Shown here: piece after piece, positions 36,254 through 44,283 of the stretch | Layout: each line of letters begins with the position of its first letter | Numbering within the stretch: the stretch's first letter is position 1 | Source: Agromyces mediolanus | GTDB taxonomy: Bacteria; Actinomycetota; Actinomycetes; Actinomycetales; Microbacteriaceae | Reading direction: 5' to 3' | Assembly: GCF_023715325.1 (NCBI RefSeq) | Contig: NZ_JAMBNX010000007.1 | Span: 1-64,000, forward strand | Length of the DNA: 64,000 nucleotides | Notes under the pieces: model-generated | Told to the model about the DNA's origin: nothing | Database searches by the model: none | What the model saw: only the letters and a program-made list of their open reading frames with translations | Program-made: the position numbers and the translations under genes

Positions 36254-36606
36254 GATGACTCCTCAGAATCGTCAGTCGGGGTGTTGTCGGCGTCGAGATC
36301 CGCCTCAAGTGCGGTGAAGCGGTGCTCCCACACCGCCCGGTAGTCCTCCAGCCACGCATCGACCTCCACCAGCGGGTCGACCCGCAACCGGCTCGGGCGT
36401 CGTTGCGCATCGCGGCCCCGTGAGACCAGGCCGGCCGATTCGAGCACGCTGATGTGCTTCGAGATCGCGCGTGGCGTCAGGTCGAACGGGGTCGCCAGCT
36501 CAGTGACGGAGGCCTCGCCTCGCTCACGCAGCGTGGTCAGGATCGCTCGCCGGGTCGGGTCTGCGAGCGCAGCGAAGGTCCGGGTCAACTGATCAGTCGC
36601 CATCAT
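36250..36606 (-). CDS. ArsR family winged-helix regulator
   Basis: A 118-residue protein with LTRTFAALADPTRRAILTTLRERGEASVTELA and recognition helix LTPRAISKHISVLESAGLV, followed by RRPSRLRVDPL. There is no metal-binding ELCVCDL box, so it is a non-metal ArsR of the type paired with SRPBCC proteins. The start is ATG 36606 (a second ATG follows immediately); the open frame upstream to 36729 is not family-like. A perfect 7-2-7 palindrome lies just upstream. Confidence 0.88.
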   Translation of the reverse strand: MMATDQLTRTFAALADPTRRAILTTLRERGEASVTELATPFDLTPRAISKHISVLESAGLVSRGRDAQRRPSRLRVDPLVEVDAWLEDYRAVWEHRFTALEADLDADNTPTDDSEESS

Positions 36607-36624
36607 CAAGCACCATTCTGTTCG

Positions 36625-36640
36625 GGAACCATTTGGTTCC
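36625..36640. promoter_or_regulatory. Palindromic operator upstream of arsR
   Basis: GGAACCA TT TGGTTCC, perfect 16-bp inverted repeat 18 bp before the arsR start. It is probably the autoregulatory site. Confidence 0.6.
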
Positions 36641-36736
36641 ATAGTGCATCGACCAATGGCTGCCGTCAAGAGGGTGAATCTGCACCCAGGGCGCGCGACC
36701 CCCTCTCTTGACGCGCGGCGGTTGGCCATGCATTAT

Positions 36737-36770
36737 AGAACCTTCTAGTTCTGGAACTGAATAGTTCTAA
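36737..36770. promoter_or_regulatory. Cluster of GAAC/GTTC half-sites before the SDR gene
   Basis: Alternating AGAAC, AGTTC, GGAAC and AGTTC half-sites form overlapping inverted repeats such as AGTTC TG GAACT. They resemble the palindrome at 36625 in sequence and could bind the same ArsR protein. Confidence 0.45.
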
Positions 36771-36794
36771 ATGAGCGCGCGACGGGAGAACACC

Positions 36795-37574
36795 ATGCTG
36801 CTGCACGGCAGGAAGGCCATCATCTACGGCGGCACCGGCCCCATCGGTCGCGCGGTGGCGACCGGCTTCGCTCGAGAAGGTGCCACCGTCCACCTCACCG
36901 GGCGACGCCCGTCCGCTCTCGATGCCGCTGCCGCCGAGATCCTCGCCGACGCAGGCGTGCAGGCAGCCGGGGGAACGGTGCACACTGCGGCGCTCGACGC
37001 CCTTGACCCGGACCAGATCACCCGTCACGCCGACCACGTCGCCGAGACAGCGGGGAGCATCGACATCAGCTTCAACGCCATCGGACTCGGCGACGTCCAC
37101 GGCACCTCGCTGGCCGAGATGGAATTGGAGGTCTTCGAGCGACCAGTCATCACCGCCGCACGCACCATGTTCCTCACCACCCAGGCCGCCGCACGGCACA
37201 TGATCGGCCAGGGCTCCGGCGTGCTGCTCTTTTTCGGCGGCGACGGCGGGCGCGACCCGGTCCGCGACTACAACATCGGCGGTTTCCAGGTCGCGATGGG
37301 CCTCGTCGATACCCTGCGTCGGCAGCTCGCCGCTGAACTCGGCCCGCACGGCATCCGCGCCGTTACGCTCCAGTCCGGCGGCATCGCCGAAGCCATCCCT
37401 GAGAACGACCCCGACCGGCAAAGCATCGTCGACATGATCACCGCGCCGACCATGCTCGGCCGGACCGCGACGTTCACCGACGTCGGCGACGTTGCCGCCT
37501 TCATCTGCTCCGACAAAGCCGCCGCCATCACCGCCGCATCCATCAACATCACCGCCGGTGCCGTCGCCGACTGA
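36795..37574 (+). CDS. SDR-family oxidoreductase-like protein lacking catalytic residues
   Basis: A 259-residue Rossmann protein. The cofactor motif GGTGPIGRA lies near residue 13, a core FNAIG replaces the usual NNAG, and the end is a typical ITAGAVAD. Where active SDRs have Ser and YxxxK, this one has LLFFGGDGG and DYNIGGFQ, so the catalytic serine and lysine are missing. It may bind NAD(P)(H) without classical chemistry, or act as a partner. ATG 36795 has GGGAG at good distance; ATG 36771 is possible. It is divergent from the arsR operon. Confidence 0.8.
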   Translation: MLLHGRKAIIYGGTGPIGRAVATGFAREGATVHLTGRRPSALDAAAAEILADAGVQAAGGTVHTAALDALDPDQITRHADHVAETAGSIDISFNAIGLGDVHGTSLAEMELEVFERPVITAARTMFLTTQAAARHMIGQGSGVLLFFGGDGGRDPVRDYNIGGFQVAMGLVDTLRRQLAAELGPHGIRAVTLQSGGIAEAIPENDPDRQSIVDMITAPTMLGRTATFTDVGDVAAFICSDKAAAITAASINITAGAVAD

Positions 37575-37599
37575 CCCCTGGCCGCCACGGTCCGCCGTG

Positions 37600-37660
37600 T
37601 GCGAGCAGTCGGGCCATGGGCCAGACATTGTCTGGATCGGTGGTGGGGGATGGCGGGCAG
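37600..37660 (+). pseudogene. Fragment of an alpha/beta hydrolase related to the gene at 32846
   Basis: The 47 bp from 37600 match 32882-32928 at about 85% identity and would encode CEQSGHGPDIVWIGGGG, against YEQSGQGSDIVWIGGGG of the intact gene. Nothing of the start or the remaining ~240 codons is present. It is therefore a remnant, and the rest of 37575-37729 holds nothing else recognisable. Confidence 0.7.
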
Positions 37661-37729
37661 TGCAGGGTGGGGTCTCCCGCATGACCTGTCAGAGCGGCGG
37701 ACTCGGCCGAGCGTCGCTGGGCCGACCGC

Positions 37730-37996
37730 TCACCGCTGCCCGTCGAGCCGGCGCGCGATGCCCGCACGAGAGCGGACCCCGGTCTTCCGCAGGATGCGGG
37801 AGACGTGCGTCTCGACGGTGCGCGGGCTGAGATGGAGCTGCGCGGCGATGTCCCGATTGCTGTGCCCGTCGGCGACGAGTTCGGCGACGGTGCGTTCGCG
37901 CGGCGTGAGGCCCACGGCGCCACCGCCCGCGATCGGGGACGACGTGATCGGGCCCGCCCCGGCATCCAGTGCACCGCCGCCGTCCACCGACTCCAT
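37730..37996 (-). CDS. Solo LuxR-type helix-turn-helix protein
   Basis: An 88-residue protein consisting almost only of a LuxR/GerE DNA-binding domain: LTPRERTVAELVADGHSNRDIAAQLHLSPRTVETHVSRILRKTGV. No receiver or ligand domain precedes it. GGAGGAGG 4 nt before ATG 37996 argues for a real short gene rather than a broken end. It is divergent from the surface-protein gene, with a 16-bp palindrome between them, so it may regulate that gene. Confidence 0.75.
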   Translation of the reverse strand: MESVDGGGALDAGAGPITSSPIAGGGAVGLTPRERTVAELVADGHSNRDIAAQLHLSPRTVETHVSRILRKTGVRSRAGIARRLDGQR

Positions 37997-38053
37997 CGGG
38001 CCTCCTCCATCACGGTCGGCCAGCAGGCTATCCGGCGCTCGGGACCTCGCGGC

Positions 38054-38069
38054 TCACCCCCGGGGGTGA
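38054..38069. promoter_or_regulatory. 16-bp perfect palindrome between the LuxR and surface-protein genes
   Basis: TCACCCCCGGGGGTGA is a candidate operator shared by the divergent genes at 37996 and 38164. Confidence 0.45.
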
Positions 38070-38163
38070 CCTTCCGGTACTTGCGTGGTTCTACGGATGT
38101 GCCTCGGACGGGGGTCGCCGTAGCGTGTGCCTGATTGCGTCCGCCAGACCGTGAGGAACACGA

Positions 38164-40278
38164 ATGACGATCACCCGCCGACCACGATGGTCCCGACTGC
38201 TCGCCGCGCTCACCGGGACGGTGCTCGCGGTGGGCGCGAGCGGCCTGGCCGTCGCGCTGCCCGCGAACGCCGCCCCGCAGGACGGCGTGTACACCGGTGA
38301 GAACAGCCACGGCTTCGACTTCTCGATCACGGTGAGCGGGGGAGCGGTCACCGAGGTCGTCACGACGTCGTACGCCGCGTGCGGAGTCCCGCCGATCAGC
38401 ACGCCGGTGCCCTTCAACGACATCCCGGTCACGCCGATCGCCGCCGACGGCTCCTTCTCGGCGAACTGGACGTACCAGATCGACGCGGACTACTCCGCCG
38501 AGTACTGGCTCGGCGGCGTCTTCCACGACGACGGCACGGTCACCAGCTCCGGATCCAACGCCGCCGACATGATCGGCGTGGGGCTCGCCTGCGCGGGCAT
38601 GCAGTTCAGCTGGGACGCGGCCGCGGCAGGCGTCGCCCCTGAGATCGCGGTCACGCCGAACCCGGCGACGCTCTCGCAGGCGCAGGACCCGTCGGGCGCA
38701 CTCGCCGTCTCCGGCTCGGGCTTCGTCCCGGGCTCGACCGTCACGCTGACGGTGAACGGTGAGGATGCGGCCGAGCGCACGGCGGACGGCGACGGCGAGG
38801 TGGCGGTGCAGCTCGCGTGGCTGAACGCCACGGTCGGCGAGCACGTGCTGCGGCTCGTGAGCGGTTCGCGGTCTGCCGAGACCACGCTCACCATCGTCGA
38901 GGACCCGAGCTTCTCGCCGACCGCCGCCGTCGAGCCGTCCACGGTGACGGTCTCCGGCCTCGCGGGCGCCGGCGTCGCGGTGAGCGGCACCGACTTCCCG
39001 CCCGCCACCGCCGTCGAGCTCGCCTTCGACGGAGCCGCGGTCACCACCGTGACGAGCGGCGCCGACGGCTCGGTGGCGACGACCCTGATCCGCCCCGGCG
39101 TGGCGCCGGGGGCCCACACCGTGAAGCTCACCGCGGGCCAGTGGTCGGCCGAGGCCGCGCTCACCGTCGAGGCCGACCCGGTGCAGTACGACCCGGAGGC
39201 GAGCGCCTCGCCGGCGTCGCTCACCGTCGAACAGCTCGGCTCGATGGGCGTCACCCTCGCGGGCACCGACTTCCCGCCGGGCGCGCCCGTGGTCGTCGCC
39301 GTCGACGGCGAGACGGTCGCCACGGTGGATGCCTCCGCGAGCGGTGAGCTGTCGCACCGATTCGTCCGAACCGGGGCCGCCGTCGGGTCCCACGCGGTCA
39401 CGCTCACGAGCGGGCGGTGGAGCGCGAGCACGGCCTTCGTGGTCACCGAGGATCCGATCGGGTACGAGCCCGAGGCCGCCGTCTCGCCCGGTTCCATCAC
39501 ACAGTCGGGGCTCGCCGAGTCGGGCGTCGCCGTCACCGGAACCGGATTCCCCGAGGACGCCGCGGTCGAGCTTCGCTTCGACGGGACGCTCGTCACCACG
39601 GTGCGGTCGGATGCCTCGGGGGCGATCTCGACCCGGCTCACCAGGCCCGGCGCGCCGGTCGGCACCTCGACCGTGCTGCTCAGCAGCGGGGAGTGGGAGG
39701 CATCGGCGCAGCTCGTCGTCACCGCTGATCCCGCGGTGCCGGCCGAGGTGGTGCTCACGCCGAGCGAGCTGCGCGCCGACGAGCTCGAGGGCGACGGCGT
39801 CACCCTCGCGGTCGACGGACTGCCCGCCGGTCTCCCGGTCCGGGTGCTGTTCGACGGCGACGAGGTCGGCGCGTTCACCAGTTCGCCGACGGGCACCGGA
39901 TCGCTCGGGTTCAGCGTTCCGGACGTGGCACCCGGCGAGTACCTCGTCCAGCTCGTCGAGGGACCCGGCTTCGCCCCGGTGCCTCCCGTGCAGCCCGTCG
40001 CGGCACTCCTCGGCCCGCTCGCCGTCGGCGACGTGCTCGGCGAGGCGACACTGACCGTGACCGAAGCCTCCGAGCCCGGCGGCCCCGGAACCCCCGGTCC
40101 CGGAACCCCGGGCCCCGGAACCCCCGGCCCCGGCGCGCCCGCGAACCCCGGTGACGGCGCCGGCGAGGGCCTCGCCGAGACGGGCGTGGACGGTGCGGCC
40201 CTCGCCGCGCTCGGGGCGCTCGCGGTGGCGCTGCTCGCCATCGGCGGTGCCACGGTCCTCCGTCGTCGCCTGGGTTAG
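38164..40278 (+). CDS. LAETG-anchored cell surface protein with Ig-like repeats
   Basis: A 704-residue secreted protein. A signal peptide (about 1-37, ending LPANAA) is followed by a unique N-domain (38-155) with two or more Cys. Five to six repeats of ~90 residues share the pattern V.P..LT...L.G.GV...GT.FPPG..V.. and an S.RWSA/GQWSAE ending, an Ig-like IPT/filamin-type layout. A (PGTPGPG)n linker precedes the sorting signal LAETG, a hydrophobic span and RRRLG. LAxTG signals are the known target of class E sortases; one is encoded at 54607. The function is probably adhesion or surface coat, by inference. Confidence 0.88.
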   Translation: MTITRRPRWSRLLAALTGTVLAVGASGLAVALPANAAPQDGVYTGENSHGFDFSITVSGGAVTEVVTTSYAACGVPPISTPVPFNDIPVTPIAADGSFSANWTYQIDADYSAEYWLGGVFHDDGTVTSSGSNAADMIGVGLACAGMQFSWDAAAAGVAPEIAVTPNPATLSQAQDPSGALAVSGSGFVPGSTVTLTVNGEDAAERTADGDGEVAVQLAWLNATVGEHVLRLVSGSRSAETTLTIVEDPSFSPTAAVEPSTVTVSGLAGAGVAVSGTDFPPATAVELAFDGAAVTTVTSGADGSVATTLIRPGVAPGAHTVKLTAGQWSAEAALTVEADPVQYDPEASASPASLTVEQLGSMGVTLAGTDFPPGAPVVVAVDGETVATVDASASGELSHRFVRTGAAVGSHAVTLTSGRWSASTAFVVTEDPIGYEPEAAVSPGSITQSGLAESGVAVTGTGFPEDAAVELRFDGTLVTTVRSDASGAISTRLTRPGAPVGTSTVLLSSGEWEASAQLVVTADPAVPAEVVLTPSELRADELEGDGVTLAVDGLPAGLPVRVLFDGDEVGAFTSSPTGTGSLGFSVPDVAPGEYLVQLVEGPGFAPVPPVQPVAALLGPLAVGDVLGEATLTVTEASEPGGPGTPGPGTPGPGTPGPGAPANPGDGAGEGLAETGVDGAALAALGALAVALLAIGGATVLRRRLG

Positions 40279-40352
40279 CGAGGCCCCGGCATCCAGACCG
40301 CCCCGGCGTCCGCGTGCAGTGCGGGCGCCGGGGTGCCGTATCCGGGTGCGGG

Positions 40353-40358
40353 TACAGT
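40353..40358 (+). promoter_or_regulatory. -10 box of the Nudix gene
   Basis: TACAGT ends 6 nt before the ATG at 40365, so the transcript would start at or next to the start codon (leaderless). Confidence 0.45.
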
Positions 40359-40364
40359 GACCGA

Positions 40365-40802
40365 ATGGACATCCGCATCGCGGCGTATGGCGTCATCATC
40401 GACCAGGGGCGCATGCTGCTCTCGCACTGGAACGAGCACGGCCGGTCGGGGTGGACGCTCCCGGGGGGCGGCATCGAGGGGTCGGAGCATCCGCTCGAGG
40501 CGGCGGTGCGCGAGATCCGAGAGGAGACCGGCTACGACGCCGAGATCGAGCGGCTGCTCGGGATCGACACGATGGTGATCCCCGCGGAGCGGCGGAACAC
40601 GGGATCCGCGCCGTTGTACGCCATGCGCGTGGTCTACCGCGCGCGTGTGGTCGCCGGTGAGCTGCGGAACGAGGTGGGTGGCTCGAGCGACGAGGCACGG
40701 TGGGTGCGGCTCGAGGAGATCCCACGGCTGAAGCGCGTGAGCCTGCTGGACATCGGGCTGCGACTCAACAGTGAGGAGCCCGCCGACGGTCGTCGGCGCT
40801 GA
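40365..40802 (+). CDS. Nudix hydrolase
   Basis: A 145-residue hydrolase of nucleoside diphosphate-X compounds. The complete Nudix box is G(x5)E(x7)REIREETGY, residues about 40-62, in the context WTLPGGGIEGSEHPLEAAV. The specificity is not readable. The ATG at 40365 lacks a ribosome binding site, consistent with leaderless translation from the TACAGT box. It is followed by a strong terminator. Confidence 0.9.
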   Translation: MDIRIAAYGVIIDQGRMLLSHWNEHGRSGWTLPGGGIEGSEHPLEAAVREIREETGYDAEIERLLGIDTMVIPAERRNTGSAPLYAMRVVYRARVVAGELRNEVGGSSDEARWVRLEEIPRLKRVSLLDIGLRLNSEEPADGRRR

Positions 40803-40833
40803 GTTCAGTCTCGCGAGGAGCTGGAGAGAAGGG

Positions 40834-40866
40834 AACGGCCCCGTCCGAGCGGACGGGGCCGTTGGA
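40834..40866 (+). terminator. Terminator after the Nudix gene
   Basis: A 13-bp perfect stem (AACGGCCCCGTCC 40834-40846 with 40851-40863) and loop GAGC. The complementary strand also ends in AA/TT, so it may serve the minus-strand small ORF too. Confidence 0.8.
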
Positions 40867-40910
40867 TCGGCGCCGGGACGGGCCCGGCGGGACGTACGGC
40901 GGTCACCGGG

Positions 40911-41159
40911 TCACCGCGCGGTGACGCTCAGTGCGATGCGGGCGAACTCGTCGTCGCGGAGCGCCGTGGCGATGCGCTGCGCCTCGCGGTGGTGCGCCAC
41001 CGCTCGGTGCGTGCGTCGCTCGTCGTGGCGACGGCTCCACTCGATGAGTGCGAGCCCGAGCCGTGCGGCCAATCGCTCGCGGAGCATCCGCGCGCCGGTG
41101 CGCACGTCGCTCGCACGGGACTCGGTGGCCCCGAGGGTGGTGATGGTCGTGGGATTCAC
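40911..41159 (-). CDS. Small hypothetical protein, Arg-rich
   Basis: An 82-residue protein from GTG 41159 (AAGGA about 9 nt upstream). Its helical, Arg/His-rich middle part (RERLAARLGLALIEWSRRHDERRTHRAVAHHREAQRI) resembles small actinobacterial DNA- or RNA-associated proteins in composition only. No family is recognised. The preceding GC-rich frame up to 41288 is not used. Confidence 0.5.
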   Translation of the reverse strand: MNPTTITTLGATESRASDVRTGARMLRERLAARLGLALIEWSRRHDERRTHRAVAHHREAQRIATALRDDEFARIALSVTAR

Positions 41160-41428
41160 GAGATGGTTCCTTCGTTTCAGGATGATCGGCGCCGAGGATG
41201 CTCGGAGCCGGGGTCGACGCGCATGAGCGCGCCGGGTCTCAGTCGCGACGCACCCGGCTGGGCGCATCGCGGGCCGCACCGGGATCACCCGGGCGGGGAG
41301 CCGCAGCGGACGGCGTCCGAGTCAGCGACTCGGTGGTGGGCGGTGCGCACGGATGGCGCGTCACGCCCGTGGGGCTAGAGCCTTCTCGAGCGGCGTGACC
41401 GTGGGAACCGGTGGCGCTCAGCTCGGGC

Positions 41429-41509
41429 TCAGCAGGCGGCGACGGAGGCCGCGAACGCTGCGCCGAGGAAGGAGTGGCCGGCGGGCGACTGGGAAGTCTG
41501 CTTCATCAT
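41429..41509 (-). CDS. Possible 26-residue peptide
   Basis: An ORF from ATG 41509 reading MMKQTSQSPAGHSFLG and ending AAC. GAGAGGAG lies 9 nt upstream. The small hydrophobic, Ala-rich C-terminus ends in Cys. No partner genes for a modified peptide are nearby, so this is only a candidate. The rest of 41160-41613 holds no other recognisable feature. Confidence 0.3.
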   Translation of the reverse strand: MMKQTSQSPAGHSFLGAAFAASVAAC

Positions 41510-41613
41510 CGGTCATCACTCCTCTCTGAAACTCGGCGGAAACGAACGGTCACGAACCTATCGGTGATCGCGGCGGTGGCGCAAGTGCCTGGGCGAAATC
41601 GGGCCCGAAAACG

Positions 41614-42888
41614 TCAGGGTTCGGTGGGGGTGGGTCTTCTGCCGACGGATGCGATCCAGGCGATCCCGGGTCCGCCCCCGCTCAGCTCGCGTTCATCGGG
41701 CGTGACGTACGCGGCGTCGCCGCGGCCGAGCTCGATCGATCCGCTCGCCCCGGTCAGGCGCACCGGATCGCCCTCGGCGAGCACGATCGCCGGGCCGTCG
41801 AGCTCGACGCGGGGTGCCCGGTCGTCGAGGGATGCCTCGAGACGGTGGAGCACGAAATCGGGCACACCGGGACGGTAGGTCCGGATGCCGGGAGTTGGGC
41901 GCTCGGGCTCGAGACGGGGCGGCGGCATCGGAGTGAAGTCGAGTACCGCGGCGAGTTCGTCGACGTCGACGTGCTTGGGCGTGAGCCCACCTCGCAGCAC
42001 GTTGTCGCTGGCCGCCATGACCTCGATGCCCACGCCACCGAGGTAGGCATGGATGTTGCCCGCGGCCAGGGAGAGCGACTCGCCTCGGCGCAGGGTGACG
42101 CGGTTGAGCAACAGCGAGATCACGAGGCCTGGATCTCCCGGGTACGCCGCCGCAAGGTCGCCGACGGTGGCGAACGATGCCGCGTACGGGGAGGCGGCCG
42201 CGACCTCGGACACCGCGAGGTCCGTGACGTGTTCGACGAGACGCTCCACGCAACCGTCGTGGCTGCTGCGACCTTCCCGCAGCAGCCACGCGACCGTCTC
42301 GGCGAGCCCACCGGCAGTGAGGCGCTCGGACAGCGACGCGATCGCGCTCGGCGCGGGCTCGGACGATGCGGCATCCGCCTGGACGAGCACGTCGAGGATG
42401 CCGGTCACCTCGACCGCTGGGCGGAAGCCCGAGAGTGCCTCGAACCGTTCGCTGACCGCGACGATGAGCTCGGGCTTGTGGAACCGGTCCTTGTAGCTGC
42501 GCTCGTACGAGTCCAGCGGGACACCCTCGGCTTGCTCGAGCGCGAAGCCCGCCATGGCCTGCTCGCGCGTCGGATGCGCCTGCAGCGACAGCGGCGCCGC
42601 CGCGGCGAGCACCTTCATGAGGAAGGGCAGCCGCGGCCGGCCCTCGTCGGCGTAGTCGCGCACGGTGGCGGCGCCGAGCACCCGCTCGGGGTCCGCGGCG
42701 ATCCATTCCGCGAGATCGCTCGGACCGGTCGTGCCGGCGTCGACGAGTCTTGCCGGCGAGCCGGGGTGCGCGCCGAGCCAGAGCTCGGCCTCGGGCCGCC
42801 CGGTTGCGGGGCGGCCCCGGAACGCTCCGATCGCCCCGTCGGCACCCCAGGCATAGTCACGGGGTGTGTTGTCGATTCGGACGAACAT
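41614..42888 (-). CDS. manA: Mannose-6-phosphate isomerase, class I
   Basis: A 424-residue zinc enzyme converting mannose 6-phosphate to fructose 6-phosphate. The metal ligands are visible in LSLQAHPTREQA, FHKPELIVAV and AAGNIHAYLGGVGIEVMAASDNVLRGGLTPKHVD. GAGGAGG precedes ATG 42888. As the last gene of the mannoside operon, it would channel released mannose into glycolysis after phosphorylation. Confidence 0.95.
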   Translation of the reverse strand: MFVRIDNTPRDYAWGADGAIGAFRGRPATGRPEAELWLGAHPGSPARLVDAGTTGPSDLAEWIAADPERVLGAATVRDYADEGRPRLPFLMKVLAAAAPLSLQAHPTREQAMAGFALEQAEGVPLDSYERSYKDRFHKPELIVAVSERFEALSGFRPAVEVTGILDVLVQADAASSEPAPSAIASLSERLTAGGLAETVAWLLREGRSSHDGCVERLVEHVTDLAVSEVAAASPYAASFATVGDLAAAYPGDPGLVISLLLNRVTLRRGESLSLAAGNIHAYLGGVGIEVMAASDNVLRGGLTPKHVDVDELAAVLDFTPMPPPRLEPERPTPGIRTYRPGVPDFVLHRLEASLDDRAPRVELDGPAIVLAEGDPVRLTGASGSIELGRGDAAYVTPDERELSGGGPGIAWIASVGRRPTPTEP

Positions 42889-42906
42889 GCTGGTGCCTCC
42901 TCGCGC

Positions 42907-44268
42907 TCACGAGGTTCGGGTCGGGAGATCTGCTTCCAGCTGCCGCATCCGCTCGACCATCTCGCTGCGGACGGAGGCGTACTCGGGGTCGTGCGCGTGG
43001 TTGGCGAGCTCCAGCGGGTCTTCGTTGAGATCGAACAACAGCCATGGGGTGGAGTCCAGCTCGACGTACTTCCAGCCTTCGTGCGTGAGGAGTGCACGCC
43101 AGGGCCGGTCGACGCTCGCGTGATCACTGGTCGGGACGGGGATCTCGACGAGGACATCGCGAACGGGCGGGTCGGACGACCAGCCCGTGACGAGCGCGCT
43201 CAGGTCGAGGCCGTCCATCGGCTCGGGCGGTTCGATTCCCGCGAGCCCGAGGGTCGTCGGGGCGATGTCGGTGTGGGTGACGAGGGTCTCCACTCCGCGG
43301 CGGGTCGATCGGCTCGGGCCGCCGATCAGCAGCGGGATCCTGATCGACTCCTCCCAGGGGCTCGTCTTGCGGAACTGGCCGTGCGAGCCGTGCATGTCGC
43401 CATGGTCCGACAGGAACACGAGGTAGGTGTCGTGATCGCGGCCGATCCGCGTGAGGCAGTCGCGGATGCGCCCGACGTTCAGGTCGAGCTGGGTGATCGC
43501 GCCGTAGTATCCGGCGAGATCGCGGGCGGCACGGTCGCGGATTCGCGGGATCGGCGGGACGTTCCGGCGGTGTTCGATCTGCGCCGGTGCGATGCGCATC
43601 GCCTCGGCGGGTGCGACGTAGGGGTCGTGCGGAGGTTGCACCGACAGCACGGCGAAGAACGGCTCGGTCTCCTCGCGGTGCTCGAGCCAATCGATCATGA
43701 GGTCGGTCAGCACATCGGTTTCGTAGCCGGGCAGCTCGAATTGCACCGCGCCGTCGCGTTCGCGAATCGGCCTCGCCCCCGCTGGCACATGCTCCGGTGC
43801 TGAATGGAGCAGGCAGCTGAACGGCTGGTTGCTGTTCTCGTAGCCCCACCACCAGCGGAAACCGCCGCGGCGATCCGCCGGAACGATGCGTTCGCGCGCT
43901 TCCTGCTCGGTGAACTCGGTGCCCGCCAACTCGGGGCGCTTTCCGTCGAGATGCCACTTGCCGATGTAGCAGGTGCTGAAGCCGTGCGCGTTGAACGCGT
44001 CGGCGACGGTGCTGACGGACGGATCGAGCGGCCACTGATGGCCGAGCACCCCGGTGGCCTCGGGCCGCCGGCCGGTGAGCAGCGCCGCTCGCGCGGGGGT
44101 GCAGAGCGGCGCGGTCGCCGCGGCCCTGGTGAACTCGACGCCCTCAGCGGCCAATCTGTCCAGGTTCGGCGTCGAGCTGTTCGGGTCGCCCGCGTACCCG
44201 GTGGCCTGCGCGCGGAGCTGATCGGTGAGCACCCAGATGACACTGGGCGGACGTTCGCGAGTGCGCAT
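42907..44268 (-). CDS. Sulfatase (alkaline-phosphatase superfamily)
   Basis: A 453-residue type I sulfatase. The formylglycine motif C-T-P-A-R has Cys56, followed by AALLTGRRP. Metal ligands include the N-terminal VLTDQLRAQ (Asp16) and a later SDHGDMHGSHGQFRKTSPWEE. It lacks a signal peptide and so is probably cytoplasmic, acting on imported sulfated sugars. No maturase (anSME or FGE) gene is in the window. It sits between GH130-like and manA genes with 15-18 bp gaps, so one operon. Confidence 0.9.
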   Translation of the reverse strand: MRTRERPPSVIWVLTDQLRAQATGYAGDPNSSTPNLDRLAAEGVEFTRAAATAPLCTPARAALLTGRRPEATGVLGHQWPLDPSVSTVADAFNAHGFSTCYIGKWHLDGKRPELAGTEFTEQEARERIVPADRRGGFRWWWGYENSNQPFSCLLHSAPEHVPAGARPIRERDGAVQFELPGYETDVLTDLMIDWLEHREETEPFFAVLSVQPPHDPYVAPAEAMRIAPAQIEHRRNVPPIPRIRDRAARDLAGYYGAITQLDLNVGRIRDCLTRIGRDHDTYLVFLSDHGDMHGSHGQFRKTSPWEESIRIPLLIGGPSRSTRRGVETLVTHTDIAPTTLGLAGIEPPEPMDGLDLSALVTGWSSDPPVRDVLVEIPVPTSDHASVDRPWRALLTHEGWKYVELDSTPWLLFDLNEDPLELANHAHDPEYASVRSEMVERMRQLEADLPTRTS

Positions 44269-44283
44269 CGTTCGACCGCCGTT

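Noticed and set aside
37549..39393. A 614-codon minus-strand ORF opposite the LAETG protein and LuxR gene
   Set aside because: It overlaps a clearly real surface protein and a real LuxR gene in another frame, and its composition is that of an antisense shadow.
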